Source: Bacteroidales bacterium
Lineage (GTDB): Bacteria > Bacteroidota > Bacteroidia > Bacteroidales > UBA3824
Direction: 5' to 3'
Assembly (NCBI GenBank): GCA_017417315.1
Contig: JAFPZK010000069.1
Location: 1 to 44,348 of the forward strand
Length of the DNA stretch: 44,348 nt
This document shows, piece after piece, positions 26,135-33,810 of the stretch. Each line of letters opens with the position of its first letter. Within the stretch, counting starts at the first letter, position 1. The position numbers were made by a program, and so were the translations under genes. The notes beneath the pieces were generated by a model. It was not told the origin of the DNA. It did not search any database and saw only the letters and a list, made by a program, of their open reading frames with translations.

Positions 26135-26406
26135 AGTTCAATGTTTAATTTTCCGTCTTTTATCGTTATCTGAGCCTTTATGCCGTCAAACGATAAAGCA
26201 ACGTTTACCTCTCTGATTATTTCCCTTTCGGTGCTTTGCGACTTTATTAAATGCCTTAAACCTGCACCCATTTGCGGATATTCTTTCCATTCGCCTTTTT
26301 CGCTGTTGGCAATCAGAGCCGCATTTTGCTCCGAGGTCTCACCCAAAAGCAATGTGCCGTTTTCTGCCTGTAAGTCATAATCCTCGTTCAAACTAATTGC
26401 TTTCAT
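26131..26406 (-). CDS. Baseplate wedge protein, gp25/gpW-like
   Basis: Starting at MKAISLNEDYDL (26406), the product has about 91 residues. ENGTLLLGETSEQNAALI followed by KGEWKEYPQMGAGL is the pattern of the gp25-like/GPW baseplate family (residues 15-50). A longer frame to 26460 exists, but its extra residues are antisense-like and overlap the upstream gene more. The start overlaps the spike gene's end by 14 bases. It builds the baseplate wedge that triggers sheath contraction. Confidence 0.75.
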   Translation of the reverse strand: MKAISLNEDYDLQAENGTLLLGETSEQNAALIANSEKGEWKEYPQMGAGLRHLIKSQSTEREIIREVNVALSFDGIKAQITIKDGKLNIEL

Positions 26407-26896
26407 AATCAAATAAGGTGTTAAAGTTTTCTTTATCGGTGGGCAACGGCAATGCAGCAACTATTGAAGCCTGCAATGCCGCGCCGGTGTAATCCGTTGC
26501 CGGTTTACCGTTTTTTATTGCGCTGATTATTCCGTCCACCCGTGCCGAAAGTTTGTCAAGTTGCGTTTTAAAGTCGTTAATTTCTATTTTTCCGGCTTTT
26601 ATCATAACGCTTTCTATTTCGGAAAAACTAACGATTAACACGTCCCTCAAATCCGCCGTCGCAACGCCCGAAACAAAAGAGCCTTTCTTGGGAATCACCG
26701 CGAAACAGTCGCCTCTTTGCTCCCATTCTACCGCATTAAGACGGCAACCGTGAAGCGTTAAATCCTCGTCTAATTTAATATCGCAGGTCAAGGTCTTTTT
26801 ATCAACGCTTACCACCTCGCCTGTAATAAAGCCGTCGTTACCGTAACGTGAAACTATTGTCTCAATCAGTTTTATAAGATTTTCTTCCGCTGCCAT
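26393..26896 (-). CDS. Baseplate spike protein, gpV/gp5-like
   Basis: From ATG 26896 (MAAEENLIKL) the product has 167 residues. An OB-fold-like segment runs from about 22 to 90 (FITGEVVSVDKKTLTCDIKL ... VIPKKGSFVSGVA), and a short beta/helical tail follows. This matches baseplate assembly protein V in contractile phages, the puncturing tip under the hub. A TTG two codons earlier belongs to the TTGACA repeat and is not the likely start. The tail of the protein lacks the long triple-stranded helix of T4 gp5 and no lysozyme domain is present. Confidence 0.65.
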   Translation of the reverse strand: MAAEENLIKLIETIVSRYGNDGFITGEVVSVDKKTLTCDIKLDEDLTLHGCRLNAVEWEQRGDCFAVIPKKGSFVSGVATADLRDVLIVSFSEIESVMIKAGKIEINDFKTQLDKLSARVDGIISAIKNGKPATDYTGAALQASIVAALPLPTDKENFNTLFDYESN

Positions 26897-26925
26897 TGTC
26901 AACTGTCAATTGTTAATTGTCAATT
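26897..26925 (-). repeat. TTGACA-type heptamer repeats before the spike gene
   Basis: On the minus strand ATTGACAATTAACAATTGAC and a further TTGACA run right up to the start codon. It is one of five such clusters in the phage structural blocks, all with TTGACA on the sense strand. Confidence 0.7.
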
Positions 26926-27929
26926 CTGTAAGAAAGTTCGTTTTCCCGGCGGAATCCGCTGCCGTTAAACTTTAATTTCACACGTTTAATCAGGTATTCG
27001 CCCTCGCGTTCCGGGTTTTCGGTGTCAACGATTTTTAATGTATCGCCCGCCTTGGTTTGCGGCGTGCCGAAGCCCGTAACAGTTCCCTCGTAACCGTCAA
27101 AACTTTTGTTTTTGAGTTCGGTTTCTACGCGCTTTTTGAGTTCGCTTTCACTTGTTACGTCAGAGCCGAAATTCATTGTGCGTTTTTCGGCATCGGCTTC
27201 TTGGCAACCGACCGTTACGGTTAAGGGTTTGCCTTTTTTCTGTTTGGCTTTGCCGGTGATTTGAAGTTTTCTGTCCTCTTTCTTAACGAATTTCAAACCA
27301 TTGGCGGCAATGTTCGGTGCAAGTTTTCGGTCGCGGAGTTCGTTCAAAAGTGTGCCGTTTCTTGTCCCGAAAACGTAAGTATGTTTTTGAAACCCTTTGA
27401 AATCAAACGCCCAAAAACACGTTATCTTTTTGTTTTCCTCGTCCAATTTAGTACAGAACCCGACCTCTTCCTTTATCTTTTTGACAACCGTAAAAGGCGT
27501 AACGTCTTTTATGATATATCCGCCTGAAAAGGTAAAATCAACGCAGTCGATTTCATAACCTTTAAAAAGGTCTTTTAACAGGTTTTTGAGGCTTACCGAA
27601 GCATAACTTTTGGTTACGTGTGGTGCGTGCTTAAAAGTGTACCAACTGTCATCACATTCAAGAACCAGCGGTGTACCGTCGACGATATGTGCCAAATAGC
27701 CCGTAAATTCGGTTTTAAGTTTGCCGTTATAGCCTAAGTTTATTGAAACTTTGTCGCCGGTTTTAATCGTGTCTAACAGTTTTTTACCGTCTTTACGGCG
27801 CATATTGCGGGGCAGCGTTATTTTAGCCTGTCCGCCGATGGTGTCAACGCTTTGTTCTATTTCCACGTCAGTAACACCGCTTATTGTTACGCCGCCGATT
27901 TTTATTTCCGCATTTGCCGTATAAAACAT
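26913..27929 (-). CDS. Baseplate hub protein, gpD/gp27-like
   Basis: The 338-residue protein begins with a beta-rich domain (AEIKIGGVTISGVTDVEIEQ) and contains the late-control-D pattern: FTGYLAHIVDGTPLVLECDD (about 75-94), a middle region around LKNLLKDLF, and a C-terminal GEYLIKRVKLKFNGSGFRRE block. This layout fits gpD (P2)/gp44 (Mu)/gp27 (T4) hub proteins that cap the tube and hold the spike. The start codon region overlaps the divergent promoter of the plus-strand cargo gene (27913-27944). Confidence 0.7.
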   Translation of the reverse strand: MFYTANAEIKIGGVTISGVTDVEIEQSVDTIGGQAKITLPRNMRRKDGKKLLDTIKTGDKVSINLGYNGKLKTEFTGYLAHIVDGTPLVLECDDSWYTFKHAPHVTKSYASVSLKNLLKDLFKGYEIDCVDFTFSGGYIIKDVTPFTVVKKIKEEVGFCTKLDEENKKITCFWAFDFKGFQKHTYVFGTRNGTLLNELRDRKLAPNIAANGLKFVKKEDRKLQITGKAKQKKGKPLTVTVGCQEADAEKRTMNFGSDVTSESELKKRVETELKNKSFDGYEGTVTGFGTPQTKAGDTLKIVDTENPEREGEYLIKRVKLKFNGSGFRRENELSYRIDN

Positions 27930-27944
27930 TTTTTTCTATATTTG
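27913..27944 (+). promoter_or_regulatory. Perfect promoter of the cargo gene inside the tail block
   Basis: TTTG (27913-27916), a 20-nt spacer and TATATTTG (27937-27944) match the consensus at all positions. It overlaps the first codons of the minus-strand hub gene. Confidence 0.85.
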
Positions 27945-27974
27945 CGTGTCTAACATTAAAACCGTTTTAACACT

Positions 27975-28334
27975 ATGAAAACACTTTTTTTAACTCTTAT
28001 TCTTGCCGCCTTGTCCGTCATCAGCGCGAAGGCACAGAAAATCGAACTCGAAAAGGTCATTATCAACAAGGATAATTGCACCATAACTCGTAAATCAGAC
28101 GGAAAAGTTTTTCCGCTTTACGGTCGCTTTAAGGTTGATAACGATTTTTATGATTTCCGTATAAAAATCGTTGACCATGGAGAAGATGTCCGCATAAAAG
28201 TAAGAGACAACTCTACCGACTGGTGCTGCGAGTTTACAGAAAGCGACTTTTATGACGTGAAAGTCAAAATTGACGATTCTTTTTACGATGTAACGGTCAA
28301 AATTGACAACGACTTTCCCGGCATCAGTCATTAA
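27975..28334 (+). CDS. Secreted small protein on the opposite strand (prophage cargo)
   Basis: The 119-residue product has a signal peptide (MKTLFLTLILAALSVISAKAQ) and a mature part with three related strands: FYDFRIKIVD, FYDVKVKIDD and FYDVTVKIDN. They suggest a small repetitive beta structure. It stands alone on the plus strand inside the minus-strand tail operon, has its own perfect promoter and overlaps the convergent DUF6046-like gene by 11 bases. This is the arrangement of a moron, a cargo gene expressed from the prophage for the host. Export to the periplasm or surface suggests an effect on the host envelope, for instance superinfection exclusion or surface change; this is inference. 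No family recognised. Confidence 0.8.
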   Translation: MKTLFLTLILAALSVISAKAQKIELEKVIINKDNCTITRKSDGKVFPLYGRFKVDNDFYDFRIKIVDHGEDVRIKVRDNSTDWCCEFTESDFYDVKVKIDDSFYDVTVKIDNDFPGISH

Positions 28335-29028
28335 TTGTAAACTCCGGCGGTTGTATGCTTTTGGCTTTTAACTGATATTTCACTGTATCAGGATAATCTT
28401 CTACAACTGCCAAATTTTCAACCTTGGTAAAATACAAAGCATTGATTCCTAAATCCGTCATAATTTGACATTCCAAAACATCAAAGGTGTCAGGTGTTTC
28501 AAACATCTGTCTCAGGCTTTGCACCTTTGATGTAGGATATTGGTGTTCGTCCAAATCAACCAAAAGACCTTCAAGCGTTATTTCCCATTGACCCAAACCG
28601 AAGTTTTCCACTACCACATTATCACTTCCTTGTACTGTTGTTGTAACAATGTTTTTGTTTCGTGTAAACTTTAACATCGGTGCGGCGGCAAAAATTCCGC
28701 TTTCACCGTCCGTTAAAATGCTGTTTTTGAACTCGTAGACTTTGCCGTCGTCCGCGCTTTTGAGTTTCAGATTGGCAAAAGTGTAATCGTTGGCATAAAC
28801 CATAACTTCGGGGTGTCCTGAAAACTGAGGGTTTTGAAACCTCGGCTTTACCTGATTAATTGCCACCAAACCTTTGTCAATCTGAGTATGAACAAGGCTT
28901 GCCGCAATGTTCTGCGCTGCTGTCTCGGTGTTATGCCGGATTATCTTGTTAGAAAAGCCCTCAGTAGATACTTTTGCAATATATCCGAAGGCTTTTTTAT
29001 AACGCTCGTTTAAATCAATAGTCAGCAT
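28324..29028 (-). CDS. Phage tail protein, DUF6046-like
   Basis: The 234-residue protein is found next to chaperone and hub genes. Its C-terminal part (DVLECQIMTDLGINALYF ... DTVKYQLKAKSI) resembles DUF6046 proteins of Bacteroidota phages, a family placed among tail/baseplate proteins by context. The assignment rests on memory of the pattern plus gene order. It overlaps the chaperone extension by 14 bases, so it is coupled to it. It is likely a baseplate or tail-completion part. Confidence 0.6.
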   Translation of the reverse strand: MLTIDLNERYKKAFGYIAKVSTEGFSNKIIRHNTETAAQNIAASLVHTQIDKGLVAINQVKPRFQNPQFSGHPEVMVYANDYTFANLKLKSADDGKVYEFKNSILTDGESGIFAAAPMLKFTRNKNIVTTTVQGSDNVVVENFGLGQWEITLEGLLVDLDEHQYPTSKVQSLRQMFETPDTFDVLECQIMTDLGINALYFTKVENLAVVEDYPDTVKYQLKAKSIQPPEFTIND

Positions 29029-29230
29029 TTTGCGGCGATTGTTTTGCCCCTAAAAGACCCTTGTCGGCGAGCCATTCTATTTGTCTGAATTTTTCAATCC
29101 ACACCTCGTCGTCAAGTTTTTCAGGGAACGGAATATGAAAATAAAGGCTTATCAGTGCATCGGCTTTCCGTATCTCGTCGGTAAAAGTCGGAAACTCACC
29201 GCCGTCGATTTTCGGATAGCCGTCTAACAG
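29015..29230 (-). CDS. Tail assembly chaperone, -1 frame extension
   Basis: This frame has no start codon of its own that makes sense; it is entered by -1 slippage at A_AAA_AAC (29236-29230) from the upstream chaperone frame. It adds 71 residues (LLDGYPKIDGGEFP ... QSPQNADY), giving a fusion of about 182 residues. An ATG at 29338 opens the same frame, but the residues before the slip site are antisense-like and overlap the zero-frame protein. Paired short/long chaperones of this kind coat the tape measure protein during tail assembly in lambda- and Mu-type phages. Confidence 0.75.
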   Translation of the reverse strand: MLDGYPKIDGGEFPTFTDEIRKADALISLYFHIPFPEKLDDEVWIEKFRQIEWLADKGLLGAKQSPQNADY

Positions 29231-29562
29231 TTTTTTATGATTGCCGTTCTTACAACCAAAAGTTTTGAGAGCGCGTCGATAGCACCGGCAAACAAACCGT
29301 CGTCGGCTTTTACTTGGTCTTTGCTTGACAAAACACACGCATTAACCAAGATTTCTTTTGCCTTGTCGGGTGATTTGTCGAGCCATTTTTCAAACTCGCC
29401 TTGTGTCTTACGGTCGGGAACTCTTACCAACACGTCTAAGAACTCGGTTGCGTCCTCGTCTTTGGGAAGGCTTGCAATCTTTACTTTATCTTCGCCGTAG
29501 CGTTCTTTTGCGGCTTTCACCATTTCGGGGGTGATGCCGTCGTTTAATTCGATTTTGTCCAT
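29224..29562 (-). CDS. Tail assembly chaperone, zero-frame product
   Basis: The 112-residue acidic protein (MDKIELNDGITPEMVKAAKE) is mostly helical and lies between the tail tube and the DUF6046-like gene, where phage tail assembly chaperones normally sit. It ends ...RTAIIKNC with the stop codon two codons after a perfect slippery heptamer. Family level identity is not certain, but position, size and the frameshift signal agree. Confidence 0.75.
   Translation of the reverse strand: MDKIELNDGITPEMVKAAKERYGEDKVKIASLPKDEDATEFLDVLVRVPDRKTQGEFEKWLDKSPDKAKEILVNACVLSSKDQVKADDGLFAGAIDALSKLLVVRTAIIKNC
29230..29236 (-). other. Slippery heptamer A_AAA_AAC for -1 frameshifting
   Basis: In the zero frame the codons are ATA AAA AAC TGT TAG. 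The preceding A plus AAA AAC is one of the most efficient bacterial -1 slippery sites. After slippage translation continues CTG TTA GAC into the 71-residue extension. Confidence 0.8.
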
Positions 29563-29584
29563 TTTTATTTTGGGTTTTATAACG

Positions 29585-29607
29585 GAGCGTACACGAGGTA
29601 CGCCCCT
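29585..29607. repeat. Short GGGGCGTAC palindromic repeat
   Basis: GCGTAC (29587-29592) and GTACGC (29598-29603) pair around a 5-nt loop; on the minus strand it reads TAGGGGCGTAC...GTACGC. It lies between tail tube and chaperone and resembles the short dispersed GTAGGGGCG-type repeats seen in Bacteroidales genomes. Confidence 0.5.
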
Positions 29608-29613
29608 ACACGT

Positions 29614-30033
29614 TTATTTGTTGAATTCGATTCCTAAACAAAACATCTCAAATTCTTTTGTGATGTCTTCGCTGTCCTGAGTAATTTCCCTGCCTTGGTC
29701 TAAGAACTTGACAAGGATTCTGTCCGTTACGATTTCGTTTTCCTCGTTTACGTAAGTTGCAACGATGTTAAACGGTTTGATGTCAAGAAGCGAACCGCCC
29801 GCTGCTTTTTCAAGACTTTGAATACTTGAAAACCTGAGACCGAGCGTACAGGAAAACTCTTTTTTGCCTACGCTGTAACTCGTCGGCGTTACCGAACCGA
29901 TTGAATAATTAGATTTGTGCGCCTGTTTAACACTGTATGAAAGTTTTGTTACTTCCATGTTCAGGTCGCCCAAAACCGAAATCTGAACGTCGCCCGGTCC
30001 GATAGTCTGTCCGTTTTTAACTATAATGCTCAT
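29614..30033 (-). CDS. Tail tube protein candidate
   Basis: The 139-residue protein is beta-rich (SVLGDLNMEVTKLSYSVKQ ... SYSVGKKEFSCTLGLRF), the expected size for a contractile phage inner tube subunit. It follows the sheath gene by 2 bases and precedes the chaperone, the canonical sheath-tube-chaperone order. The family match is by size, secondary structure and order, not by a diagnostic motif. Confidence 0.65.
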   Translation of the reverse strand: MSIIVKNGQTIGPGDVQISVLGDLNMEVTKLSYSVKQAHKSNYSIGSVTPTSYSVGKKEFSCTLGLRFSSIQSLEKAAGGSLLDIKPFNIVATYVNEENEIVTDRILVKFLDQGREITQDSEDITKEFEMFCLGIEFNK

Positions 30034-30035
30034 TT

Positions 30036-31310
30036 TTACAAATTGGTTTTAAGGTTGATAGTTCCTTTGATTTCGTCAATGCAGCCCGTAGGCACTACAA
30101 CAAAAGAGACTTCCAAAACTCGCGGAGTAATCATAAGGTTGCTGTCGGCGTTTACGGTTGTCTTTCCGGCGGTGATTAATCCGGCGGAAATCATTCTTTC
30201 AAACACTTGGTCGCCTACCGCCTCAAAATATGCTGCCGTTGCCTTGGGCAGTTTGCCGGTTTCCGGGTCTACGGTTACGGAAGATTTTACGTAAGGCAAA
30301 AGAGCCGTTCTTAAATCTCTTACGGCTTTGTCCAAGACACGTCCGTAACTAATAGTGTACTCGTTGAAATAACCGTCTTTGTCTCTGATTACAGGCGTAC
30401 AAGTGTAATCGTTGTTCCAATAAAAACCCGACATGCCGGCATAATGAATCGCGAAAATATAACCTTTTTCGTCCAAAGTTTCAAGGTAAGAATCCCATTC
30501 TGAAATAGGTTTATGGTCAGAAAGACCTGCTTTAATCCAAGTGCCTTTGGCGGCGTTGGCGATGTTTCCGCCTTGAACCTCGCCGATATTGCCGTTTACT
30601 TCACGGTAAGCCAAACTTCCGAGCATTGTACCGATGTCAGCGCGGACTTTTTGTTTGTCGTTCAAACCGTCTGCGCTTTGATAGTCCTGACCGATACAAA
30701 CCGATACTTTAAAGGCTTCCAATACGACACCTGCCGAGACTTCCAAGTTTCTAAGGTCTGCGGCTTCGGTTGCGTTTGCGGCGTTAAAGCCGTAACCTTC
30801 CAAAATTACCTGACACGGACGGAAGGTTTCAAAAGTGAAGTCGTAAAAGTCCTGAGCCTTTGCGATTGCGTTGTAAACTTCTGTCGGAAGTCCGTTTTTG
30901 TAGGTCGGTTCTGAGCCGATTTGACCCGAAACACCGAGAATCCTGATTTCGCCGTCAGCGTCCGCAATCATTTGGCGTGCTTGTTCCTCAAAAACGGTGT
31001 CGATACTGCCGTTATGCAGACGGACGTACAAAGTGTTACCCTCGCCGGCAATGCGGAAAAACTCGCTGATATGACGGTAAACGGACACTTTTTTACTTGT
31101 GTCGTAGTCGGCGGTGATACCGAGTGCCTCAGCCTCAGCAACATTGCGCAACTTTACTGTGGTATTGAGAGCCAAGCCTGCAATACCTTTGCTGCTGTTT
31201 GCCGCTATTGCCACACCGTAAAGTAACAGTCCGCAAATCGCATCGTCGTTACCCGCCGTGTTTGCGCCCAAAATGCCGCGCTTTATGTTTACTCCTTTAA
31301 GTGATGCCAT
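30036..31310 (-). CDS. Tail sheath protein, DUF2586-like
   Basis: From MASLKGVNIK (31310) the product has 424 residues. It opens with a GVNIKRG segment, and its C-terminal half (DKAVRDLRTALLPYV ... ISAGLITAG ... VPTGCIDEIKGTINLKTN) has the form of contractile sheath C-terminal domains, where the last strands interlock neighbouring subunits. Similarity is strongest to the DUF2586 sheath-like group of Mu-type phages. A TTG two codons upstream is an unlikely start. A TTGACA repeat cluster lies just before the gene. Confidence 0.7.
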   Translation of the reverse strand: MASLKGVNIKRGILGANTAGNDDAICGLLLYGVAIAANSSKGIAGLALNTTVKLRNVAEAEALGITADYDTSKKVSVYRHISEFFRIAGEGNTLYVRLHNGSIDTVFEEQARQMIADADGEIRILGVSGQIGSEPTYKNGLPTEVYNAIAKAQDFYDFTFETFRPCQVILEGYGFNAANATEAADLRNLEVSAGVVLEAFKVSVCIGQDYQSADGLNDKQKVRADIGTMLGSLAYREVNGNIGEVQGGNIANAAKGTWIKAGLSDHKPISEWDSYLETLDEKGYIFAIHYAGMSGFYWNNDYTCTPVIRDKDGYFNEYTISYGRVLDKAVRDLRTALLPYVKSSVTVDPETGKLPKATAAYFEAVGDQVFERMISAGLITAGKTTVNADSNLMITPRVLEVSFVVVPTGCIDEIKGTINLKTNL

Positions 31311-31330
31311 AATCAATTATAATTTATAAA

Positions 31331-31368
31331 TTATCAACTGTCAATTGTCAACTGTCAATTGTCAATTC
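31331..31368 (-). repeat. TTGACA-type heptamer repeats between capsid and sheath genes
   Basis: Five consecutive TTGACA-type units on the minus (sense) strand fill the gap between the capsid stop codon (31369) and the sheath start (31310). Confidence 0.7.
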
Positions 31369-32142
31369 TTAGTCGCCTGTTGAAGGTGCTGCGCTTTCGG
31401 GAACAAAACAGCCGAATCTTGCCGATGCGCTGAGTATAGTTCCGTAAAAAGTCGGATTGTTTTCGTCCGTGTAAGTCTCCACCGGTGCAAGGGCAAACAT
31501 ATAATCGCGTTTGTGCCAAGCCACAGCCGCCGCTTTACTTGCTCCGAGTGTTGAGCGTTTCAAAATGTTAAGACCGAAAATATTGCCGATAATGCCTGTT
31601 TCTGCGTTGGCGACTCCTAAAAAGGCGTTTGTCTGAACGTCGGTAAGTTCTTTCAAGAGGTTTGAGTAACTCTCAGCCGAAAGAAGGACAAAGCGGTCTG
31701 TTTCAGGATAGTCGCCCTCGTCAAACTCTTTTGCAATATCTCTGAGCAAAGGCAGAATTTTCGCGCCGTTCTTTTCGCCGAGTTTTAAAAGGGCTTCCAA
31801 TGCGTTTTCTGCAATCTTTTGATTAAGAGATTCGGCAATTTTTCTTGTGATAACCTGACGTTTGTCGTATGAAAGTTCTACGTCTTCGGGATTGAAAACT
31901 CTCACGGGGTCGGTTGTATAATGGTGCATTACGATAACTTTTTCGGTATCGTTGCTTGCTGTTACCGTTCCCGGCAGAACTGCGCGGTCAATCTCGGTGT
32001 TTACCTTGCCGTATTCTACGGGAATGTGGATTTTGTTGTTATCGGCAAAAACTGAATAGTCAGTGCCTTTGGTTACGAAACTGTTGTCGGGCAAAAGCAT
32101 TTCTTGAATATCGTTTGCCCAGATTTCTTTGTTTAATGCCAT
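31369..32142 (-). CDS. Major capsid protein candidate
   Basis: The 257-residue protein starts at ATG 32142 (MALNKEIWANDIQEM). It follows the protease/scaffold gene, the usual place of the major head protein in Mu-like phages. Segments such as VMHHYTTDPVRVFNPEDVELSYDKR and the C-terminal IFGLNILKRSTLG resemble HK97-fold coat proteins of Bacteroidota phages (the first is given as a pattern only: DPxxV-PEDxELSYDKR). It is short for the fold, without a delta domain, as expected if the scaffold sits on the protease gene. Confidence 0.65.
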   Translation of the reverse strand: MALNKEIWANDIQEMLLPDNSFVTKGTDYSVFADNNKIHIPVEYGKVNTEIDRAVLPGTVTASNDTEKVIVMHHYTTDPVRVFNPEDVELSYDKRQVITRKIAESLNQKIAENALEALLKLGEKNGAKILPLLRDIAKEFDEGDYPETDRFVLLSAESYSNLLKELTDVQTNAFLGVANAETGIIGNIFGLNILKRSTLGASKAAAVAWHKRDYMFALAPVETYTDENNPTFYGTILSASARFGCFVPESAAPSTGD

Positions 32143-32170
32143 GATTTTCTATTTTTTTTATTATTATTTC

Positions 32171-32208
32171 TAATTGTCAATTGTCAATTGTCAATTATTA
32201 ATTGTTAA
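32171..32208 (-). repeat. TTGACA-type heptamer repeats between protease and capsid genes
   Basis: Four TTGACAA-type units on the minus (sense) strand; the cluster overlaps the protease stop codon. Confidence 0.7.
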
Positions 32209-33067
32209 TGTACTCGGTTTTAAATTTTTCAAAATAAAGTCTGCGGAACTCTCCGGGATTGATTTCTTTGAGTCTTTTGAGTTCGCCCGCCTTGTCCAAA
32301 GTGTCCCAGTCGCGGTCAACTTTTTGACTGCCGTCTTTAATCATTGATGACAATGATACCGTCGGAGTTTCGGGTTGTTTGGGGTTAAGAACTGAAAGAA
32401 GTTTTATAGTACGCTCTTTGTTTTCGAGGTACATTGCAACAACGTCGCCTTTGATGTCTTCGGGGATTTTGCCCTCTTGAACGGCGGTTAATGCGGCGGT
32501 TTCCGCTTCAACGAAATCCCTTTCCGCCAATTCTTTCTGCAATTCGTCTACTTGGGCTTTTAATGCTGCGTTTTGAGTGTCCCTTTCCTCTAATTGCGCT
32601 TTTAATGAAGTGATGTCCTGATTTTCCATTTGATAATACAGTTTATTAAATTCGTTTATACTAAGTTTCTTTTCTTTGGTTTCGTCGGCGTAGACAACTA
32701 AGGCGTTTTCATCGGCGGGTATGCTGACGATAGAAGCCTCTAACAATACGCTTTCGGTGGCAATGTCAATGCCTTTTGATTTTGTCATTGTCTTAATCAT
32801 TAAGCCCATAGAACAACCTTTTATAAAGCCGTCTTCTACTTTTCGGGCAATTTCGGCGGCAAAGTCATCGTCCATATCAAATACGGGTTCGGCTGTTAAT
32901 TGCGAATCGCCGACGGTGATATTTTCCCATTTGCCGATAACATATCCGGGGTCATGATTATAAAGCATTACGGGGTTCTTTTTAAACCGCGAAAGGTCAA
33001 TGCCTGAAACCTCGGTCTTAAAACCGTAACTGTTAATTGAATTACTATCACATAAAACTATTTTCAT
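32198..33067 (-). CDS. Prohead serine protease fused to scaffold-like coiled coil
   Basis: From ATG 33067 (MKIVLCDSNSIN) the product has 289 residues. The N-terminal half is the HK97 prohead protease fold: His38 in MLYNHDP, Ser86 in IKGCSMGLM and the EASIVSIPADENA motif. The C-terminal half is a coiled coil (about 160-200) and a helical tail, as in self-cleaving protease-scaffold proteins. It would form the internal scaffold and cleave it when the head matures. A frame to 33100 exists, but its start lies in the leader hairpin region. It is the first gene of the minus-strand structural operon. Confidence 0.8.
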   Translation of the reverse strand: MKIVLCDSNSINSYGFKTEVSGIDLSRFKKNPVMLYNHDPGYVIGKWENITVGDSQLTAEPVFDMDDDFAAEIARKVEDGFIKGCSMGLMIKTMTKSKGIDIATESVLLEASIVSIPADENALVVYADETKEKKLSINEFNKLYYQMENQDITSLKAQLEERDTQNAALKAQVDELQKELAERDFVEAETAALTAVQEGKIPEDIKGDVVAMYLENKERTIKLLSVLNPKQPETPTVSLSSMIKDGSQKVDRDWDTLDKAGELKRLKEINPGEFRRLYFEKFKTEYINN

Positions 33068-33083
33068 TTTCTTTATTTTTTTT

Positions 33084-33166
33084 ATCACATGGATTTGCAA
33101 AATCCTACGGCTTTTGCGCGGCTTTTATACCCGTGTTTTGTGTAGCAAAACACAAATCCGTGTGAT
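33084..33166. repeat. Nested inverted repeat in the leader of the structural operon
   Basis: Outer arms ATCACATGGATTTG (33084-33097) and CAAATCCGTGTGAT (33153-33166) match at 13 of 14 positions. Inside lies GTGTTTTG/CAAAACAC (33133-33140/33146-33153). The whole element is in the transcribed leader of the minus operon, 17 bases from the protease start codon. Confidence 0.65.
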
Positions 33167-33187
33167 GCTGTTTTGTTGATTACACCG

Positions 33188-33219
33188 CAAACTTACGCCG
33201 CAAATTTTCGCCTTCCAAA
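33188..33219 (-). promoter_or_regulatory. Promoter of the minus-strand structural operon
   Basis: Minus-strand TTTG (33219-33216), a 20-nt spacer and TAAGTTTG (33195-33188) match the consensus. The leader to the protease start would be about 110 nt and contain the nested inverted repeat. Confidence 0.8.
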
Positions 33220-33266
33220 TTTTAATACAACCGTTAAACTTATCAATACAAGGCTATTACTGATTT

Positions 33267-33297
33267 TTTGTTATGGAATTAACAGTCTGTTATTTTG
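33267..33297 (+). promoter_or_regulatory. Promoter of the plus-strand packaging operon
   Basis: TTTG (33267-33270), a 19-nt spacer and TTATTTTG (33290-33297), one mismatch from consensus. It rules out the TTG at 33295 as the start of the terminase small subunit. Confidence 0.6.
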
Positions 33298-33318
33298 CAG
33301 CAAAAACACAAAAAATTG

Positions 33319-33768
33319 ATGAAATCAGCAGAGAGACAAAATAAAATTGCCTTAGCCAAAACTCTGTTTTTGCAAGGTATGACCTCAAAAGACATCGCAG
33401 AAAAACTGTCGGTGTCGCTAAATACGATTAGCAAATGGTCGGTGCAACAGGCGTGGAACTCAGAACGCGCCGCCCGCAACATCACGCGCCCGATGTTGGT
33501 GCAAAAAATGTTGGCGGATTTGGACAAGAAAATATCCACAGGCGAATGGTCGCCCGATGCAGTTTGCAAGGCTGCCCGCGCTATCGAGGCTTTGGACAAA
33601 CAAAGCAATATCGTTACCGTGATAGAGGTGTTTACGGCTTTTACTCAATGGATGACACTCCGTATGAAGTACGACCCCGAACTGACATCCGACTTTGTAA
33701 AAAAGGTCAATTTCTATCACGACAAATACATCAACGAAAAACTGTCAAGCACGGCGATTGAGAATTGA
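33319..33768 (+). CDS. Terminase small subunit-like HTH protein
   Basis: From ATG 33319 (MKSAERQNKIAL) the product has 149 residues. A helix-turn-helix occupies about 11-40 (FLQGMTSKDIAEKLSVSLNT), the gpP N-terminus-like fold of terminase small subunits that bind phage DNA. The rest is helical and may oligomerise. It stands directly before the large terminase gene (42 bases), confirming the packaging role. An upstream TTG at 33295 in the same frame overlaps the promoter and is rejected as start. Confidence 0.75.
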   Translation: MKSAERQNKIALAKTLFLQGMTSKDIAEKLSVSLNTISKWSVQQAWNSERAARNITRPMLVQKMLADLDKKISTGEWSPDAVCKAARAIEALDKQSNIVTVIEVFTAFTQWMTLRMKYDPELTSDFVKKVNFYHDKYINEKLSSTAIEN

Positions 33769-33796
33769 CAATTGACAGTTGACAGTTGACAATTAA
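33764..33796 (+). repeat. TTGACA-type heptamer repeats before the large terminase gene
   Basis: Four TTGACA units on the plus (sense) strand, overlapping the end of the small terminase gene. Confidence 0.7.
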
Positions 33797-33810
33797 AAAG
33801 CAATAAAAAA

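Noticed and set aside
33295..33318. Upstream TTG start for the small terminase subunit
   Set aside because: It overlaps the -7 box of the promoter at 33267-33297; the ATG at 33319 is the better start.
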